64,000 nucleotides of DNA. Source: Closterium sp. NIES-65. Its lineage: Eukaryota; Streptophyta; Zygnematophyceae; Desmidiales; Closteriaceae. Each line of letters starts with the position of its first letter. Position 1 is the stretch's first letter. The DNA lies in the NCBI GenBank assembly GCA_948144175.1, contig CANXME010002009.1, positions 496,001 to 560,000 on the forward strand, in the 5' to 3' direction. The notes below the pieces were generated by a model. That model did not search any database. It was given only the letters and a program-made list of their open reading frames with translations, and was not told where the DNA came from. Positions 34,410 to 44,547 of this stretch are shown piece by piece. The translations under genes and the position numbers were made by a program.

Positions 34410-37400
34410 CTAGACGGGGTCAATGAGGGTGACGGACAGGCCGAGGGAGGAGAGCTGCGGCATGACGGCAGCAGCGTCCGCCACCACCACGATGGGCTGC
34501 TCCCCAGGGTGCAGGCGGCGCTGCGCCGCTGCCAGCACGGCCTCGGGGGAGAGTGCTTCCACGCGGCGCTTGAACTCAAAGATGAAGTCCTGATCGATGC
34601 CAAACAGCTCGTACGTCATTATGCGACTCAGCTGTGCTCCACTGCCAGTGGGCACGTGCATGGGGAGGAGAGGCATGCGGGAATGAGGTTGCAGAGCACA
34701 TAAGCAGTGGAATAGCTTGGAGTGACGAGACATATGGGAGAGGTGGGTGTGCATGGAGAGGAGAGGTACCTGTCAGCGAAGTTGAATACGAAGGAGTTGA
34801 GCACCCGGTCCTTGGCCTCCTGTAGCTCGCCTGCACTCCACTCCACAGCAGCACCGCCACACACACATGAGGTGACAATGGATGAGTGCCTTTGCCGCAC
34901 ACAACAGCTGCTGAGGCATGAGGTGCCAGGCAGTGGCAGTGGGGGCCTCACCCGGTGAAGGTGGTAACAGCGTGGCCTCGCCCAGCACGCGCTGCACTGC
35001 TGTGACGAACTGCCCCACTGCCTCCGCCCTCGTCTCCCCACCCCCCACAAACGCCCCCTGCACGCATGGGACACACACCGGCACAACTGCTGGTGAGAGA
35101 GAGCAGGTGTTGCACTCATGGGCAACGGGAGCTGAGAGAGCAGCGCAGAGCAGGCAAGATAGTTAAGGGCGAGCAGGAGTGAGGTAGGGCAGAGAGAGCA
35201 GGCAAGCACAGGCGGGCAGTGGCAGCAGCAGCGGCACGCACCCGGTGGTCAACGCCTGGCGACCACGAACCCGACACCGAGTATGCCAGACCCTCTCTCG
35301 ACCGCACCTGCGAGGGGAGGGGAGGGACGCATGGGCATTTGCACACACACGAGTCCATTTGGGAGCAGGTTTTACAGCAGCAAAGGGGAAAAGGGAGTGA
35401 AAGGAGAAACAAGGAAAGTTGGCGTGAAGGAAGAGGCAGCGAAGGAGGTGGAGAAAGGGGAGAGGTGGAAGAGGGTGTGTGGGTTTGGGAGGTGACCTGG
35501 TCGAAGAGGCGGCCACCGAAGCCATTGAGGATGGCGTTGAGCACGTCCAGTGCAAACACGTCCTCGTCGCTGATCGTGATGCCCAGCTCTCCCACGCGCA
35601 CTATGCTGCGAGGGGGGGAGGAGAGGCAGGTGAGAGGAAGCACAAGGAGTGCAAGCAAGGCATGAGGTGGGTGGTCAGCATTGCCATGGGGTGAGCTGCG
35701 AGCCCGCACTCACATCCACACCTCTGCCTCACTCTGCCCTGCGTGCCCCTTCACTCTGCCCTGCGTGCCCCTTCACTCTGCCCTGCGTGCCCCTTCACTC
35801 TGCCCTGCGTGCCCCTTCACTCTGCCCTGCGTGCCCCTTCACTCTGCCCTGCGTGCCCCTTCACTCTGCCCTGCGTGCCCCTTCCCTCTGCCCTGCGTGC
35901 CCCTTCACTCTGCCCTGCGTGCCCCTTCCCTCTGCCCTGCCCACACCCCTGCCCCACACGCACCTCTGGGTGAGCCCGGGGCGGTCCACCACATACACGC
36001 CCGCTGCGCTGGCTGCCACGCCCTCCTCCGGGCCCCAGTACGGCACCGCCCGCCCCTTGGCAGCGCGCCGCGCAGGGGTGGCGGGGGCAGCGGGCCAGGC
36101 GAGGAAGGTGTCTTCCAGCAGCGCGCGCATGCTCCGCGCGTCAAAGTCGCCCCACACTCCCAGCACTGCCTGCGATGGGTCGCTGTAGGAAGCTGCGTGG
36201 AAGGCGCGCAGGTCGGCGAGGGAGATGCGGGCGACGTCAGCAGCGAGGGGGTAGCGGCCGCGTGGGGAGGCGGGGCTGTAGAGCAGGCGCTGCAGCTCCC
36301 TTGATGCCACCCGCCCTGGCTGGCGTGGGGGTGTCAGGGAGTAGGAGGGAGGGGTAGGAGAAATGGATGGAAGGTGGGGAAGGAGGTGGGGGCGTGATGC
36401 AATGTCCTTGGCTTGTGGAGGGCTACACAGTGGCTCATTTACGGATGAACGAGCGTGGCATGGGCATGGGCATGGGCATATGAGAGGCGTACAATGAGCA
36501 GGTTGGGACAGGGGGTGGGTGGGAGTGGGTGGGGGCGTGGGTGGGGGCGTGGATGGGGGGAGGGCATGCATGGACGCACATCGTCGTTGCGGCGGGCGAT
36601 GGAGCCGAGCAGCTGCGTGCACGAGAAGGCCAGCTTGGATGCTGGTAGCAGCGGTGCCAGCACCACTGGGGGGGGCGGGAGAGGGGAGCCACGGAGTCGG
36701 GGGGAGAAAGGAGGACATGAGTGGGGAGGAAAGCGAGGGGGTTCACAGGAAGAGCAGGGTGAGAATGTCTAGAGCCTGGGCTCAACACATTTGCATGGAG
36801 CAGAGGCAGGCAGGGGCGGGCAAGGGCGAGGAGGGCGGACCATCGCGGAGTAGTGGGAGCAGGGTGGGGGCGTCCTCTTGCAGGCAGCGGAAGGACGCTG
36901 AGAGCGATGAGGTGCCCGCTGATGTCTCTATTGACGCCGCCATTGCCTGCCCGGGGGGGCATGCACAGGGGTGCACGAAGATTGGCACACGCAGAGGGGC
37001 ACATGCAGAACGCAGGAGCGATGAGCAAGGATAGATTGAAGGGATGGCGGCTCTGCTGGGATGGGGGCTGTAACGGGATGAAATGAATTCCGCGAAGGTG
37101 CGAGAGAAAGAGAGTTGCACTGCACCAATGGGGTGGGCGGTGCATGCTGGGCGGACCTCAAGCGTGTCATCGAGGTGCTCCTCGGGGTACTGCTGCGTGC
37201 CCCCACTGCGCTGCACCGCCGCCATCATGCCCGCCACTCCCACCTGTGCACACAGGGGGGGAGAGCACAGAAGCATAAATGCCTACTGCTTGCATACATG
37301 CATGGCCATGGACTCATGAGTCATGGGAAAAGCATGGCAAGGATTCACACCCTCCCCTAGCAACCGATAACTGGCCAGGCACATGCATGGTGGGAGGCGC

Positions 37401-38117
37401 ACACATGCATGGTGGGAGGCGCACACATGCATGGTGGGAAGCGCACACATGCATGGTGGGGGGGACACGCATGCATGGTGGGGGGGACACGCATGCATGG
37501 TGGGGGGGGCACGCATGGGGACCGGCACATGCACGCATGGGGGACATGGGCCCACCTTGTCGGGCGCTTCATACTGCGCCCCGCCCTTCACGAGCAGCTG
37601 CCCACCCACCTGTGCGCATGCACATACACGGTTGGACAGACAGACAGTAGAGTGAGCGTCATGTGCGAGTGAGTGGTGGTGTCACAACGAGGCACGGGCG
37701 GTATGAGTGCATCAATCTGGCCCCTCTCAACCTCCCGCCTTCACCTCACCAGCCCCACGCAGCGCTCACCAGCCCCAGCTCGTGGTCTTCGAGCAGAAAG
37801 ACGCGCAGGCCGTTGGGCAGCACGAACTGGCACGCACATAAGGGAAGAGGAGGGGGAAGGCACGACAGAGAAGCGCCATGAGAAGCATGGGTGCGTGTGA
37901 GACACGTGGTTCTGAGAGGTGCAGTGGTTCGAACGGCATGAGAGGTGGCGGGCAGAGGGCAGGCGGGCGAGGGGGGAAGTAGAGGGGCATGCGGCATGGG
38001 TTACGCAGGTAAGGGCGCGCACCTGTTCGTAGGGCGGCAGGGCGGGGTCAGGCAGGGGCGGGAAGGCCGTGGGGATGGGCGGCAGGTGGCGGGTGGACGC
38101 GCGCGCGCTCACACGGG
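34410..38117 (-). CDS. M16 (pitrilysin) family protein, catalytically degenerate; N-terminus unresolved
   Basis: Phase-consistent exons: 38117-38023, 37826-37770, 37609-37556, 37243-37157, 36946-36841, 36665-36580, 36319-35964, 35605-35497, 35307-35242, 35057-34952, 34830-34770 and 34641-34410 (two M16 domains, about 435 aa). Landmarks are LPNGLRVFLLEDHELGL, GGAQYEAPDK, MAASIETSAGTSS, GSIARRNDD, VWGDFD, AILNGFGGRLFDQVRSREGLAYSV and AKDRVLNSFVF. The zinc-binding HxxEH, expected shortly after GGAQYEAPDK, reads GVAGMMAAVQ, so His and Glu are absent. It therefore looks like the non-catalytic partner seen in cyanobacteria and plastids, where active and inactive M16 subunits pair; that pairing is inferred. 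The first exon(s), probably a transit peptide, must lie in 38118-38600, since exon 38117 begins in phase 2. Confidence 0.88.
35744..35938. repeat. 22-bp minisatellite in an M16 intron
   Basis: About nine copies of CACTCTGCCCTGCGTGCCCC followed by TT on the + strand, in the intron 35606-35963. A few copies have CCCTCTG instead of CACTCTG. Unlike other arrays here, the unit is not a copy of the adjoining exon end (CACCCAGAG/GTGCGT), although the coding-strand AGAGTGAAGG is faintly donor-like. Confidence 0.92.
37380..37520. repeat. 22-bp minisatellite in an M16 intron
   Basis: About six to seven imperfect copies of GCATGGTGGGAGGCGCACAC plus AT, with some copies changed to GGGGGGACACGC, within the intron 37244-37555. 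On the coding strand it reads CCCACCATGCATG and carries no clear donor copy. Confidence 0.9.
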
Positions 38118-38913
38118 CTGAGGGAGAGGGGGAAGGCCGCAGGGGAAGGAGCGGAATGGAGGGGGCGCACACTCAGCAATGGCAGGTGCGCTGCAAGGGG
38201 GATGCGGACGAGCGGCGAGAGAGGGTCGTTGGACAGCGGGCCAGTGCGCAGCGATCTGCTGGTCGGAGGGCGGACGGGGAGGGGGGCCAGTTGCGGCGGC
38301 TCTTAGTGAGGCAGCGTGCACGCACCCTTTCTGCCCCTGCGCCGCATCGGCGGCACCTCTGGCATCCACCTGGAAAGGCGCCCGCCTCCATTCCGCCATG
38401 TCGCGTTGCTGCTGAGAGCGCCGAGCGCGGACGGCGCTGAGCCAGCAGCGCGACGGCCGGTGAGTACAGGCGCCGAGGCGGGCACAGCTGCCATGCCTGG
38501 CGCCGCTGTAGGGTGCCTGGCGCCGCTGTAGGGTGCCTGGCCTGAGCGGATGGGCGCCAATTGATGCACAACGAGCGCACACGGCGGCGCGACGTCCCAA
38601 GTTACTCGGTACTCGGTAGTGCGTGGGCGTTTCGTGCAGAGATGCACTTGGCAGGGAGAGTAGTGCGCGGCATTGTCTGCTCTCTTGGCGCCATCCTCTC
38701 AGATTAAAGCTGATGCGTTATTGAATATAATTTCCCGTGCTACATTGTTTAGCTATTATACAAAAAAGCATGGCTAGAACAGAACAGGTGAGAAAAGCAC
38801 AGCAAAAAGCTGGCCAAAGGTGCCTTGAAGCAGCAATTACATTCTGCAGTGATCAACAAAGGCCACGTCAGGAGTACAGCAAAAATGGCCGTTTTCTCGA
38901 GAGCAAGGGGGCG
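38118..38913. other. Region holding the undefined 5' exon of the M16 gene and the 3' flank of GT8
   Basis: About 800 bp with no gene of its own that I can prove. Minus-strand reading frames here are Arg/Ala/Ser-rich (starting near 38580), as expected for a transit peptide, and one of them probably starts the M16 gene. A 20-bp tandem duplication (GGGTGCCTGGCGCCGCTGTA) lies at about 38500-38540. Positions 38700-38913 are AT-richer and probably include the GT8 3' UTR. Confidence 0.5.
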
Positions 38914-41264
38914 TCATTGCACAGCGGAGCTGTGAGGCGAGCGATTGAGGGAGGCCCAGGAGGTGTCGGTGACAACCTGGCGCATGTCCTCCCAGTCGGT
39001 GTTGGCCAGCGCGTAGTAGCGGTTGTCCCTCACTCCTATGCAGTTGAAATGCGCCATTCGCCAACACGTCCCGTTCTGCCTCACCATCCATGCACACACA
39101 CGCACCGCACAAGGGGGGGGAAGGCATGTGAGGTGCATGGCTTGGGGCCTCATTGGGTCAGAGACCAAGAAGAGCACGCGCTGAGAGAAGCATCATGACG
39201 CCGCTATCCCAATGCAGCACACAGCACCACCACAGAAGCAGCAGTAGCAACCCAGCAATCCAGCAGCTCAGCAGCACCTGGTCCTTGTCGCACCTGGTCC
39301 TTGTCGCATGCACACAGCGCACCTGGTCCTTGGCGCATGCACACAGCGCACCTGGTCCTTGGCGCATGCACACAGCGCACCTGGTCCTTGGCGCATGCAC
39401 ACAGCGCACCTGGTCCTTGGCGCATGCACACAGCGCACCTGGTCCTTGGCGCATGCACACAGCACACCTGGTCCTTGGCGCATGCACACAGCGCACCTGG
39501 TCCTTGGCGCATGCACACAGCGCACCTGGTCCTTGGCGCATGCACACAGCGCACCTGGTCCTTGTCGCATGCACACAGCGCACCTGGTCCTTGGCGCATG
39601 CACACAGCGCACCTGGTCCTTGTCGCATGCACACAGCGCACCTGGTCCTTGTCGCGGGCGTTGAGGCCGAGGAAGCGGGGCTTGGAGCAGCCGGAGACGT
39701 TCCAGATCTTGGGCAGGGTGCGGCACTTGTCGGGGTTGTTCATGCACATCATGGTGAACACCCACTGGTCGCCCGGCCTGAACCCCCACACCTCCATCGC
39801 TTTCTGCTCGCCAAACGCCTCCATCACCAGCTGCCATGCCATGCACACGGACACGCACACACATGCAGGGGGACGCGCACAGGGGGGATGCTCCACGGCT
39901 TGGACCACCCCTCAACGCCAACAACCTAGAGCCTAGAGGCCGTGAGCATAGCGACAGTGGGCGAGGGTGTCATCAGGGTGGGGCGGGCGGGCATACGCGG
40001 GTGAGGTTGTGCAGGGGCGGGTGGGGAGTGCAGGGGCGGGCGGGGAGTGCAGGGGCGGGTGGGGAGTGCAGGGGCGGGCGGGCATACGCGGGTGAGGTTG
40101 TGGCGGCGGAGGCGGTCGAGGTCCATGATGAGCTGGCAGGAGCAGAAGGGGTAGCGCGAGCGCGGGCCGTAGGCGGTGGGGTGGTTGTCGCCCATGAAGA
40201 GCAGCAGGTCGGGGTCCGCGTCCATCTCGCGGAAGTACCCCCACAGCGCGCCCAGGTCCTCCGCCGCCACCATGTCCACGTCCAGGTAGATGGCGCGCCG
40301 CACGTTCCACAGGATCTCCGGCAGAAACAGCTTTGCAAACCCCGCCTCGCCCGAGTGGTGCGTTATGTTTATCCCCAGCAGCTCCGCCTGACACCCCGCC
40401 GCGCGGAAGGACGAGGGGGGGGATGGATGCGCGCATGCAGCTGAGCTGGTGGTGCTACAAGATACGGTGCGCGCATGGAACGCAAAATAAGGGGTAGCAG
40501 TGACGTGTGGTTGAAGGCGGCGCACTTGCCTTATGGCGAACCCAGCAGACAGGGATGGGGTGGATGGTGTAGCCCACTGGAGGATCGTCCGCCACCTGCA
40601 TGCACGCACGCACCCACATAGCGCACAGCGCACGCACTCTCACGTCAATACAAAACCTCCAACTTCCTGGACGCCTTGCACTGAATGCGTGGCTCACGGC
40701 CCGCCAGGCACGGCACACGGCAGGAGTGACGCAGGGCGGGACGGGCGCGCGGACCTTGTCGTCGTGGTTGGGGTCGTAGCTGATCTGGTCGACGAGCGCG
40801 TCGATGTCGTGGCGCACGAGGTTGGGCGACACGGGCCCCACGGCGTCGAAGGGCACGGCGCCGAGCTGCTCCATCATGTCGGAGATGCCCCACTCCTCCG
40901 CCTCGCCCGACACCATGAAGTGGAAGAATAGCCGGCACTGCGTCGACATCAGGATCGACTTGAGAATCACCTCCGTCTCGTCGCGCGTGAACGGCTCGCG
41001 GTCCCATTGCGCGCTCACCAGCACGATGTGGATGCGCTCGTTCACCGTGCAGTTGCTCACCGGCCGCGGGAGCGAGCACGGGCCCGACGGCCGAAACCCG
41101 ATGATACGGACTACGCGCTCGGTGTCTGCGAATTCCTCACTGCCGATTAGCCACGCGACGGTGGGAATTAGAAAGATTCGGACGAAATGGACGATCGCAA
41201 AGGTGACGAGGAGGACTCGAAACGCGCCCCCTGGCTGATTGAATGCTTGGTTAAAGGCCTTCAT
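38914..41264 (-). CDS. GT8 family glycosyltransferase, LARGE-like, type II membrane protein
   Basis: Five exons, 41264-40755, 40595-40530, 40387-40088, 39830-39642 and 39075-38914, are in phase and give 408 aa. ATG 41264 is chosen because the only longer frame starts at TTG. One membrane-spanning segment (residues about 15-41) follows a short cytoplasmic N-terminus, as in Golgi type II enzymes. The GT8 domain shows IHIVLVSAQWD, KSILMSTQCRLFFHFMVS, the metal-binding DxD in AIYLDVDMVAAEDLGALW, and HHSGEAGFAKLFLPEIL. It resembles LARGE and xyloside xylosyltransferases; donor and acceptor sugars cannot be read from sequence. The second intron has a GC donor (AAG/GCAAGT), and the third and fourth contain duplicated 5' splice sites. 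Confidence 0.87.
39272..39652 (-). repeat. 29-bp array of duplicated exon end plus 5' splice site in GT8 intron 4
   Basis: Twelve regularly spaced copies (period 29 bp) and two irregular ones at the left end. On the coding strand the exon ends CGACAAGGACCAG/GTGCGC, and every unit repeats (C/A)CAAGGACCAG/GTGCGC plus TGTGTGCATGCG, so each unit has an exon-like end and a donor. The array begins exactly at the genuine splice site (39642/39641) and takes up about two thirds of the intron. Confidence 0.93.
39988..40105 (-). repeat. Duplicated exon end with 5' splice site plus 20-bp GC repeat in GT8 intron 3
   Basis: The exon end CACAACCTCACCCGC/GTATGCCC at 40088/40087 recurs at about 39990-40010 inside the intron. 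About four copies of a 20-bp unit (GTGCAGGGGCGGGTGGGGAG on the + strand) lie between the two. Confidence 0.88.
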
Positions 41265-41350
41265 GACTAAAGGTTGCTGGACGGAGAAGTTGGTGAATGA
41301 CTTGTCAAAACAAAAACTTAATCTATACAATTACGTTACCATCAAATTCG

Positions 41351-41424
41351 TCCGTTGTCGTCCAGCCTGGTTAGGATACCTGGCTTTCACCCAGGCGACC
41401 CGGGTTCAAATCCCGGCAACGGAG
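41351..41424 (+). tRNA. trnE-UUC: tRNA-Glu (anticodon TTC)
   Basis: The acceptor stem TCCGTTG (41351-41357) pairs with CAACGGA (41417-41423), with discriminator G at 41424. The anticodon arm CCTGG-CTTTCAC-CCAGG gives TTC, which reads GAA. The T-arm is CCGGG-TTCAAAT-CCCGG, containing the B box GGTTCAAATCC. A TTTT Pol III terminator follows at 41427-41430. It lies 87 bp upstream of the divergent GT8 start and 70 bp before the Gypsy element. Confidence 0.97.
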
Positions 41425-41426
41425 CA

Positions 41427-41430
41427 CTTT
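41427..41430 (+). terminator. Pol III terminator of tRNA-Glu
   Basis: Run of four T directly behind the tRNA 3' end, the usual RNA polymerase III stop. Confidence 0.85.
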
Positions 41431-41493
41431 TACTTCTGTTGAAGCTGTTATTTCGGCTAGTGTAATGGGAACAGTGTAAACGTGCTTACTAAG

Positions 41494-41853
41494 TGTTACA
41501 GGTTATTTTACTGCTTAAGGGTGGTTTACCCTAAACAGTACCCCAACCTCATCCTAACCTTATCTTCATCCAACTTATCCAAGATTTCCAAGATTTCCTA
41601 GTGCCACGTGGAACTTTAGCTTTTTTGTCTCTACTTTCTAATCCCACGAAGTACATTCCAACAATCGCTCTTGCATGCTACTTAAACCTTGCTTGTACTT
41701 GCCATTATCAATCAATTCTTATTCAACTATCACTCAGTTACTTCTTCGCCTCTTTCGCTAATAGTTCTTTTGCCAAAGTCTTCCGCTGCGTTTTCATCCT
41801 CGACTTAGTCGACCCCGCTATTCTTTAGCAGATTTAGGCCAGCGGGCCTATCA
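41494..41853 (+). repeat. 5' LTR of Gypsy D
   Basis: 360 bp; it contains a tandem copy of CCAAGATTTC near 41580-41600 that the 3' LTR lacks, which accounts for most of the length difference. The primer site TGGTATCAGAGCC (tRNA-iMet type) starts at 41856. Confidence 0.94.
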
Positions 41854-41855
41854 TT

Positions 41856-41868
41856 TGGTATCAGAGCC
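41856..41868 (+). other. Primer binding site of Gypsy D
   Basis: TGGTATCAGAGCC, a perfect match to the complement of the initiator tRNA-Met 3' end, two bases after the LTR. Confidence 0.92.
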
Positions 41869-42078
41869 TTCGCAGGGAGCGACCGTCGACGACGAGACTA
41901 CGACGCCATCGTCCCGCGGTGCCAACTTGCAGACTTGGATTCGTCGAGCTAACATGGACGAGACCATGAACGCTCTCCCCAACGATATGGGCAACATGCT
42001 TGCTCAACTCATGGGCCAACTCGAAACGTTGACGTTAGAAAATCGCCAGGTACGTGCTGAAATGCAACAGCTTCGTGA

Positions 42079-42208
42079 TGAGAAAAGAAGAACGAGAATG
42101 AAGGAGAGTGGTTTCACTAGCAGCAATGAGGATACATATAGCAAACCTCAGATGGGTTGTACTCGCTATAGAGCACCCCAATACAGGCTAGAGAATGACA
42201 TTCTGACA
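42079..42208 (-). repeat. Distal (3') LTR of element C
   Basis: 130 bp. It shares the block GGTTGTACTCGCTATAGAGC (+ strand) with the other LTR and with the solo LTR at 19654-19793. Confidence 0.93.
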
Positions 42209-43494
42209 CACCCCCATAGCCAAAGTGGGGTGTAATCAGCACAATGAGCAAGCAGGCATAGAGCAGGAGTTCACAATAGGTAAGTAAGGCTAGAGCTAAT
42301 CACCGAGGGCAAGTGAGGAGGAGGAGAGACTGTGGGGGAGAGAAGATGGGAGGCGACTGCTGACGCTGCAGACACACAGACGAGCTGCTGGCTCAGTGGC
42401 TACCGAAGCAAAGGCTCGGACTACAGGAGTAACTGGCTCCGCGGCTAAAAGTAGCGGCAGACGAGCAACTGACCCACAGGCGACTGGCGACTACCGGAGA
42501 TTGTAGCCTCCGGACTGCTGGTGCTGCTGACGACAAGACTGCTGCCTCCACGCAACCTCCCCCAGCTGCCCAACGCCCCTCTCACACACCCCCTGCTCAA
42601 ACCCTAACCCTACACCCACAGCACCCCCGTAAACCCTAAACCCCAGACGCCCACACATCCACCTCCCTCAAAACTCTAGCTCCACTCCCACAGTACCCCC
42701 CTTAAACCCTAAACCCGAGGCTCCCACATATCCACCCCCCTCAGCGACAGCTGCAGCAGTGGGAGACGAAGGAGGAGGAGGAGCACGGGAGACTACACAC
42801 CCGTCACCCCCTTCTTGCCACCCCCAAACCCTAACACAGGGCAGGGCGGGATGGCGGGTAGGGAGGGGGGGGGGGGGGGGGCGACGCGCGGCCTCCCAGG
42901 GCGCCAAAGCAGGCGGCAGAAGGGGCGACGCTCGCCCCCCCCCCCCCCCCAGGTTCAGCCCCCGAAGGAGCCGCGACGGGCGACGGGAAGGGGGGGGGGG
43001 GGGGGCGGTGCACCGGTGCGCCGCGGCTGGCGGCGGGGCATGGCCGGGGCGGGGCCGGGGCCGCTGTAGGCGGCGACGGGGCCAAGGAAGGGCGGCGACG
43101 GGGCCGCTGAAGGGCGGCGACGGGGCCACTGGAGGGCGGCGACGGGGCCGCTGAAGGGGTGGCGGCAACGGGGCCGCTGAAGGGGCGGCGACGGGGCCGC
43201 GGAAGGGCGGCGACGGGGCCGCTGAAGGGCGGCGACGGGGCCGCTGTAAGGGGCGGCGTCGGGGCCGCGGAAAGGGCGGCATCGGGGCCGCTGAAAGGGC
43301 GGCGACGGGGCCGCGGAAGGGCGGCGACGGGCCGCGAAAGGGGCGGCGACGGGGCCGCGAAGGGGCCGCGAGGGGCCTGGAAGGGCGGCAACGGGGCCGC
43401 TAAGAGAAGCGCGAGGGGCACGCCACGAGGCGTGCCGAGCACAGAGTAGCAGCGGAAGCAGTTGGGTCCTAGGATCGAAACCACTCTGATAACA
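42209..43494 (-). repeat. Non-coding GC-rich interior of element C
   Basis: Contains CCCTAAA-like telomere-type motifs in a short duplicated block (about 42598-42720), long G/C homopolymers (about 42867-42880, 42938-42952 and 42990-43005), and about 18 imperfect copies of a roughly 21-bp GGCGACGGGGCCGCTGAAGG unit (43070-43400). No conserved protein appears in any frame; long reading frames here are products of the repeats. Confidence 0.85.
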
Positions 43495-43624
43495 TGAGAA
43501 AAGTTGAACGAGAATGAAGGAGAGTGGTTTCACTAGCAGCAATGAGGATACATATAGCAAACCCCAGATGGGTTGTACTCGCTATAGAGCACCCCACTAC
43601 AGGTTAGAGAATGACATTCTGACA
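43495..43624 (-). repeat. Proximal (5') LTR of element C
   Basis: 130 bp, differing from the other LTR at several positions. On the minus strand the end TTTTCTCA is followed by TGTTATCAGAGTGG and then TTTCGATCCTAGGACC, which extends the match to initiator tRNA-Met into its T-arm. Confidence 0.93.
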
Positions 43625-44547
43625 CGTGAATTCGCGTCAATTCCTCTTGGTCATCCCGCACCATCTCTTGCACCAAACACGTCAACTGGCGCGGAAGCGC
43701 TGCCGGAACGTCGAAGCGCGCTCAAGCCGCAGAAACCCGAGCCGTTCGACCCAAGTCAACGCGACGCAAACGTGCGGACGTGGATCTTCATGCTGAACAA
43801 CTACTTCGCCACGAGCGGGGTGCAAAAGGCGGACGCGCAGCAGTGGATCGACTACTCCGTTACGTTGCTGAGGGGCCCGGCCTTGGAGTGGTGGCGCCAA
43901 CTCACACAAACTGCTGTAAGAAGGGCTCATTTGGACGGGCATCAACAGGGCGAGGGGCATGCAGCTGCAACTTCGAGCTTAGGGAGTTTAGCTTTGGGTG
44001 TTACCACGGTTCCGACGACATGGGAAGGATTTGAAGCAGCGTTGAAAAGTAGGTTCGACTTGGTGAATGCCTCCGAAGCTGCTAGGAAGCGTCTACGTCA
44101 TTTCCGACAGATAGGAAACGTTCAGGAGTACACACGACGGTTCTTGAGCATCTGCAACGAGATAGACGATATCACGGAAGCAGAGATGCGCGATCGCTAC
44201 CTCGAAGGGTTGAAGCCGGACATAGCAGAGATCATAGCGATTCACGGGTTGTCCACCTTCGAGTCGGTAGTCGCAGCAGCAGAACGCGTCGACGCAGTAC
44301 AAAGCCGACGGGGTCGTGACGATCGCGATAGTGGATATAACAAACCGATCAACGACGCTCGATTGAGGGACGGTCCGTCGCCCATGGAAATTGGTGCAGT
44401 TAACAGTGACGACTCACAAAAAACAAGTTTTAGGGGGAACTGTCACTATTGCAAAAAGCTGGGACACATGAAGCGGGACTGCCCACAGCTTAAGGAGCGG
44501 TAGCAGGGAAACGGAAACCGCTAGTAGGTAGCGGGTAGCTAGCTGGT

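Larger units (their letters stand above)
42079..43624 (-). mobile_element. Non-autonomous LTR element C (reverse orientation) inside Gypsy gag
   Basis: Two 130-bp LTRs (42079-42208 and 43495-43624) with TG...CA ends on the minus strand, bounded by perfect CGTGA duplications (42074-42078 and 43625-43629). On the minus strand the primer site TGTTATCAGAG follows the LTR at 43494, and a polypurine tract (TATGGGGGTG) precedes the distal LTR at 42209. The 1,286-bp interior has no gag or pol. Its LTR ends, polypurine tract and GC-rich leader resemble Copia B, so it was probably mobilised by a B-like relative. Confidence 0.94.
41954..44503 (+). pseudogene. Gypsy D gag, split by element C
   Basis: Probable start ATG 41954 (MDETMNALPNDMGN). 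The frame reaches QQLRD at 42078, where element C is inserted, and resumes at 43625 as EFASIPLGHPAP. The capsid-like segment RTWIFMLNNYFATSGV...ALEWWRQLTQ is typical of Ty3 gag. The CCHC knuckle CHYCKKLGHMKRDC lies near 44441-44482, just before the TAG at 44501. Without the insertion the gag frame is open. Confidence 0.9.

Noticed and set aside
39158..39936. Repeat proteins HSAPGPWRMHTAHLVL and ARTRCAVCMRQG
   Set aside because: Translation artefacts of the 29-bp intronic array.
40455..41330. Longer GT8 start at 41330
   Set aside because: That position is TTG on the minus strand; ATG 41264 gives a normal type II membrane protein.
42668..43560. Long Arg/Pro/Ala reading frames inside element C
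   Set aside because: Caused by GGCGACGGGGCC repeats and G/C homopolymers; no conserved gag or pol residues.
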